Shown here: piece by piece, positions 4,983 to 8,171 of the stretch | Numbering within the stretch: position 1 is the first letter of the stretch | How the letters are laid out: the number at the start of each line of letters is the position of its first letter | Origin: an uncultured Micrococcales bacterium | GTDB taxonomy: Bacteria; Actinomycetota; Actinomycetes; S36-B12; GCA-2699445 | Length of the DNA stretch: 8,171 bases | Direction: 5' to 3' | NCBI GenBank assembly: GCA_903915555.1 | Contig: CAIWTL010000433.1 | Coordinates: forward strand, 1-8,171 | Position numbers and translations under genes: made by a program | Notes under the pieces: generated by a model | Database searches by the model: none | What the model saw: only the letters and a program-made list of their open reading frames with translations | What the model was told of the DNA's origin: nothing

Positions 4983-7900
4983 ATGCGACACGATTGGGAA
5001 GTGACCCCGCAGGTGGCGAGCCCCTCCTACCTGGACCACGCCGCCGACGGCGACGGCGACGTCCGTACCTACCGTCGGGTGAGCCTCGTCGCAGGACTCG
5101 TGTGGGGCATCAGTTCCCTCGCCCTGCTCAAACTCGTCATCTGGGGGACCATCGAGGTCGCCCGCACCAGCGATCCCGAAGGCCTGCTCGAAGCAGCCGC
5201 CACCACCGACCACGCCCCGTGGCCCTGGCTGGGATTCCTGGCGGCACTGATCGGCTTCATCCCGATCGCCATCCTGCTGCCGTGGGCGATCCACCGGTAC
5301 CACCGCCGGTCATGGCGGACCAGCGTCACCCCGTACCTGACGATCAACCCGCGCCAACTGGCCACAGGAGCCGCTCTCTTCGGGGCGCTCTATCTGTTGG
5401 TCGCGGGCGCCACCGCGCTCCTTCTCAGCGGGTCGATCACGGTCCGGTTCGACTGGGGAGAGTTCCTTCCCGGGCTGCTGGTGTTGGTCGCCCTGCTGTG
5501 GGTGCAGGCCTTCGGCCAGGAACTGCTCTTCCGCGGGTACAACATGCAGTGGGCCTGGTTGGACGTCCGATCCCCCGGAGTGCTCGCCACGATCTCCGGC
5601 ATCTCCTTCGCCGTCCCGTTCCTCTTCGCGCCCTACATCGTCCAGTGGGTGGTGCCCGAGATCGAGGTCCCGGACTCGTCCTGGCCGGAACGACTCGTGC
5701 TCATGGTCGGCTACGCCATCATCGGCGCGGCTTTCGCGCTGGCGAGCATCAGGACCGGCACTGTGGAGCTCGCCATGGGCGCGGCCTTCTCGTTCAGCCT
5801 GCTGACGGCACTGCTGCTGGCGCCGCGCTCCGGGCAGTTGGCCGGCGGAAGCGTGCTGGAGCTGCAGTCCGGGACAGGGACATCCACGGTGTATGTCGCG
5901 CTCCTCGGTGTCGCCTGTCTCATCTTCGCGACGGTCTCCCGCCGCCTGGTACCCGATCCGACAGGCCGGCCGCTGCTGCGGGATGCCTCCACCGCATCCG
6001 TCCTCGCGATGCCTGCCGGGAGCCCCATCTGGCGCGTGTCCGTCCGCGGACTGCTGGCGCACAAGGTGCGCCTGCTCCTCACCTTGGTGACCATCGCCCT
6101 CGGTGTCACCTTCGTGACCGCGACTCTGGTGTTCGCCGACACCACCACCCGCGCCCTCGACCTGTTCTTCGATCAGGAACCCGCTGACGTCGTGGTGCAG
6201 CCCGTGGATCCCATCACGGCGTTCGCCAATCCCGGCCGCCCGCCGTCGCTCAGCTTCTCCGAGGATGACGCGGCAACCGTCAGCCGCGTTGCGGGGGTGA
6301 TGTCGGTGGCCCCGTCGGTCAACCAGGAGGGCGTGCTGGTCCTGGACCCGGTCACCGGAGAACCGGTCGGCGGCCCCAGCGCCTCACACATCGGCGCCTC
6401 TTGGACCGCGGAGCAACTGCCCGCCGGGGCCGCTGATCTCGTGAGCGACCTACCGCGCGGGCTGGGGCAGGTGGCCCTGGATGCCACCACGGCGGAACGA
6501 CTCGGGCTGCAGCCTGGGGACCCGGTTCGCCTCATCACCCCACTGGAGCCCGACGCGACCCGGCAGTGGACCCTCACCGGGACGATCGACATCGGGCTGG
6601 CCGGCGGCGCGACGGTGGCGGTCTTCGATCTGCCCACCGCTCAACGGCTCATCACCGGAGCGGGCCGGGTGAATCAGCTCCTCGTGACTGCCTCGCAGGA
6701 TCCCGCCACTGTCGCAGCCAGAATGAACGAGGCCCTCGGTCCGGATTCCGGCCTGACGGCCATCACGGGCCGCGAGGCCGCCGATCGCGCAGCCGCAGAG
6801 GTCGCGGACGGCATCGGTTTCCTCAACACTCTGCTCACCGTCTTCGCTGTCCTCTCCGTGGTGGCTGGCCTGTTCCTGATCGTGAACACCTTCGCCATGT
6901 TGGTGTCCCAACGCAGTCGCGAACTGGCTCTCCTGCGCGCGGTCGGGGCGACCACCGAGCAACTGCAGGTGGGGGTGATCGTGCAGGCGACACTCGTGGG
7001 GATCGTCGGCACGATCATCGGTCTCGCGCTGGGCCTGTACCTGGCGGTGGGCATCCGGCGCGGGCTGCGGATCGCCGGCATCGACGTCCCCGGGGGAAGC
7101 CTGGTGGTGGCCCCTCGGACCCTCGCCATCGCCGCGGTGGTGGGGGTGGGTGCGACGATCCTCGCCGCATGGGTGCCGGCGCTGCGCGCCGGCCGGACGC
7201 CACCGGTCGAGGGGCTGCGCAGCGGGCGGCGACTCACGCGAGAAGCTGTGATCCGGCGGCTGGCCATCGCCGGCATCTGCGTCGCTCTCGCAGTGACGAC
7301 GGCGATGGTGGCCCTCCGTGACTCACTGGCCGAGAACGCCGTTGCGTGGATGGGGCTGTCCGCCGTCCTGGCACTCGCGGGTTTCGTCGCCGCGTCGCCC
7401 TGGCTGGTACGTCCGGTCATGGCGCTGATCACGGTGCCCCTGCGCGGGGCGGTGGGTCGGCTGGCTGCCGCCAACAGTGCCCGCAACCCCCGGCGCGTCA
7501 CGGCGACCACGTCCGCCCTCGCCCTGGGCGTCGCACTCATCGGGATCATCACCGTCCTGACCACCTCGGCGACCGCCACCGCCGACCGGGAGATCTCGCG
7601 CACCTTCGCCTCGGATCTGTCCATCGGCGAACCTCCGCTGTACCGCCCCTACGACCACTCGCTGACGATGCGGGCCGCCCGGGTCCCCGGGGTGTCCTCC
7701 CACACGTACATCAGGACGACCAGTGGTCAGCGGCGGGAGATCCCCGTCCCCGTCTTCGGGGTCCAGCCGGACCTCATCACGCAGGCCGTCAACGTGACCG
7801 CCACCGACGGTCACCTCTCCCGGGTGGGCGGCGATGTCATTGCCCTCGACTCCCGCCTGGCCGCCCGCTACGGCCTCACGGTGGGCGACGACTTCACCGC

Positions 7901-8171
7901 CGACTACCGCACCGGACCGCGCACGTTCCGTATCGGTGCGGTGTTCGAACCGGTCCTGGTGTTCGAGGGGATCTTGACCGATCTGGCGACCGCCGAGGAA
8001 CTCGGCGCTGCCCCTGGACTCGACACCGCCGCCTACTTCACCGTGACGGAGGACGCCGACATCGGTCAGGTGCAGCAGGGCATCCGCGAGGCGATCTCGG
8101 CCAACCCGGCACTCCAGGTGCAGGACACCGACACTCTGAAGGCCAACTTCGCCGACCAGGTCCGACAGCTG
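4983..8171 (+). CDS. Fusion of a CPBP/CAAX-protease-like domain and an FtsX/MacB ABC transporter permease, 3' end beyond the window
   Basis: An unbroken frame of 1063 codons runs to the window edge. ATG at 4983 is the first start after an in-frame TAG (4929) and has GGAG seven bases upstream; GTG at 5001 is less likely. Residues 1-330 carry about eight membrane helices and a CPBP-type motif, GQELLFRGY (Q179-E180...R184). The expected His sites are replaced: FAVPF has Phe213, and the HxxxN position reads A268-FSF-S272. From residue 343 (ATG at 6009) the sequence is an FtsX-type permease: first helix after SVRGLLAHKVRLLLT (about 360-386), an extracellular MacB-like domain (about 387-600), helices near 612-640, 665-690 and 714-736 around SQRSRELALLRAVGAT, two helices (758-810), then the second half (ANSARNPRRVTATTSALALG) and its ectodomain. 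The last helices lie outside; about 120-140 residues are probably missing. Such permeases pair with an ATPase and move lipids, lipoproteins or peptides; no ATPase gene is visible. MPAGSPIWRVSVRG at 6009 looks like a native permease N terminus, so an internal start is possible. Confidence 0.85.
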   Translation, partial: MRHDWEVTPQVASPSYLDHAADGDGDVRTYRRVSLVAGLVWGISSLALLKLVIWGTIEVARTSDPEGLLEAAATTDHAPWPWLGFLAALIGFIPIAILLPWAIHRYHRRSWRTSVTPYLTINPRQLATGAALFGALYLLVAGATALLLSGSITVRFDWGEFLPGLLVLVALLWVQAFGQELLFRGYNMQWAWLDVRSPGVLATISGISFAVPFLFAPYIVQWVVPEIEVPDSSWPERLVLMVGYAIIGAAFALASIRTGTVELAMGAAFSFSLLTALLLAPRSGQLAGGSVLELQSGTGTSTVYVALLGVACLIFATVSRRLVPDPTGRPLLRDASTASVLAMPAGSPIWRVSVRGLLAHKVRLLLTLVTIALGVTFVTATLVFADTTTRALDLFFDQEPADVVVQPVDPITAFANPGRPPSLSFSEDDAATVSRVAGVMSVAPSVNQEGVLVLDPVTGEPVGGPSASHIGASWTAEQLPAGAADLVSDLPRGLGQVALDATTAERLGLQPGDPVRLITPLEPDATRQWTLTGTIDIGLAGGATVAVFDLPTAQRLITGAGRVNQLLVTASQDPATVAARMNEALGPDSGLTAITGREAADRAAAEVADGIGFLNTLLTVFAVLSVVAGLFLIVNTFAMLVSQRSRELALLRAVGATTEQLQVGVIVQATLVGIVGTIIGLALGLYLAVGIRRGLRIAGIDVPGGSLVVAPRTLAIAAVVGVGATILAAWVPALRAGRTPPVEGLRSGRRLTREAVIRRLAIAGICVALAVTTAMVALRDSLAENAVAWMGLSAVLALAGFVAASPWLVRPVMALITVPLRGAVGRLAAANSARNPRRVTATTSALALGVALIGIITVLTTSATATADREISRTFASDLSIGEPPLYRPYDHSLTMRAARVPGVSSHTYIRTTSGQRREIPVPVFGVQPDLITQAVNVTATDGHLSRVGGDVIALDSRLAARYGLTVGDDFTADYRTGPRTFRIGAVFEPVLVFEGILTDLATAEELGAAPGLDTAAYFTVTEDADIGQVQQGIREAISANPALQVQDTDTLKANFADQVRQL

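Noticed and set aside
4916..6187. A 423-codon open frame on the plus strand over the CPBP-like region
   Set aside because: Its product is Arg/Pro/His-rich with no domain sense. It overlaps, one frame off, the 4983-8171 frame, which gives coherent membrane helices and family motifs.
6674..7624. Minus-strand 316-codon open frame opposite the permease
   Set aside because: Ala/Arg/Thr/Ser-rich product with no hydrophobic pattern or motif; it is the antisense shadow of the FtsX helices.

Overview
The window is high-GC DNA with GTG as well as ATG starts, weak or absent Shine-Dalgarno sequences at several genes, and protein families common in Actinomycetota. I infer an actinobacterial chromosome; the sequence alone does not support a narrower placement. 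It is a patchwork of gene remnants, small genes, one insertion sequence and one large membrane protein. I see no complete multi-gene defence or biosynthetic system.

Layout: (1) Positions 1-470 hold the C-terminal part of a dihydropteroate-synthase-like gene. It is cut by the window edge and broken by an extra G in a G-run at 354-358. It runs without an intervening stop into (2) the remains of a surface protein (about 471-1493) with an Ig-like repeat, a Thr/Ser/Ala linker, an unrecognised four-cysteine ectodomain and a C-terminal membrane helix; no signal peptide is left. (3) Positions 1494-2085 hold two tiny overlapping reading frames, the second a one-helix membrane peptide, followed by a terminator-like hairpin. 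(4) On the minus strand, 2086-3288 encodes a Fic protein with an intact catalytic motif, an N-terminal class II inhibitory motif and a C-terminal winged helix. A perfect 10-bp inverted repeat lies directly against its start codon and may be an operator.

(5) Positions 3466-4832 are a complete IS481-family insertion sequence. It has 51-bp imperfect terminal inverted repeats (40/51 identical), iterated copies of a 20-bp motif (two at one end, four at the other) and flanking 15-bp target duplications. It sits exactly at the 3' end of (6) a tRNA-Arg(ACG) gene (4842-4914, minus strand). The tRNA stays whole because the duplicated target restores its acceptor stem.

(7) Divergent from the tRNA, an unbroken reading frame runs from 4983 past the window end. 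It joins a CPBP/CAAX-protease-like membrane domain, with several expected catalytic residues replaced, to an FtsX/MacB-type ABC transporter permease. This fusion and the architecture of the IS ends are the most unusual parts of the window.
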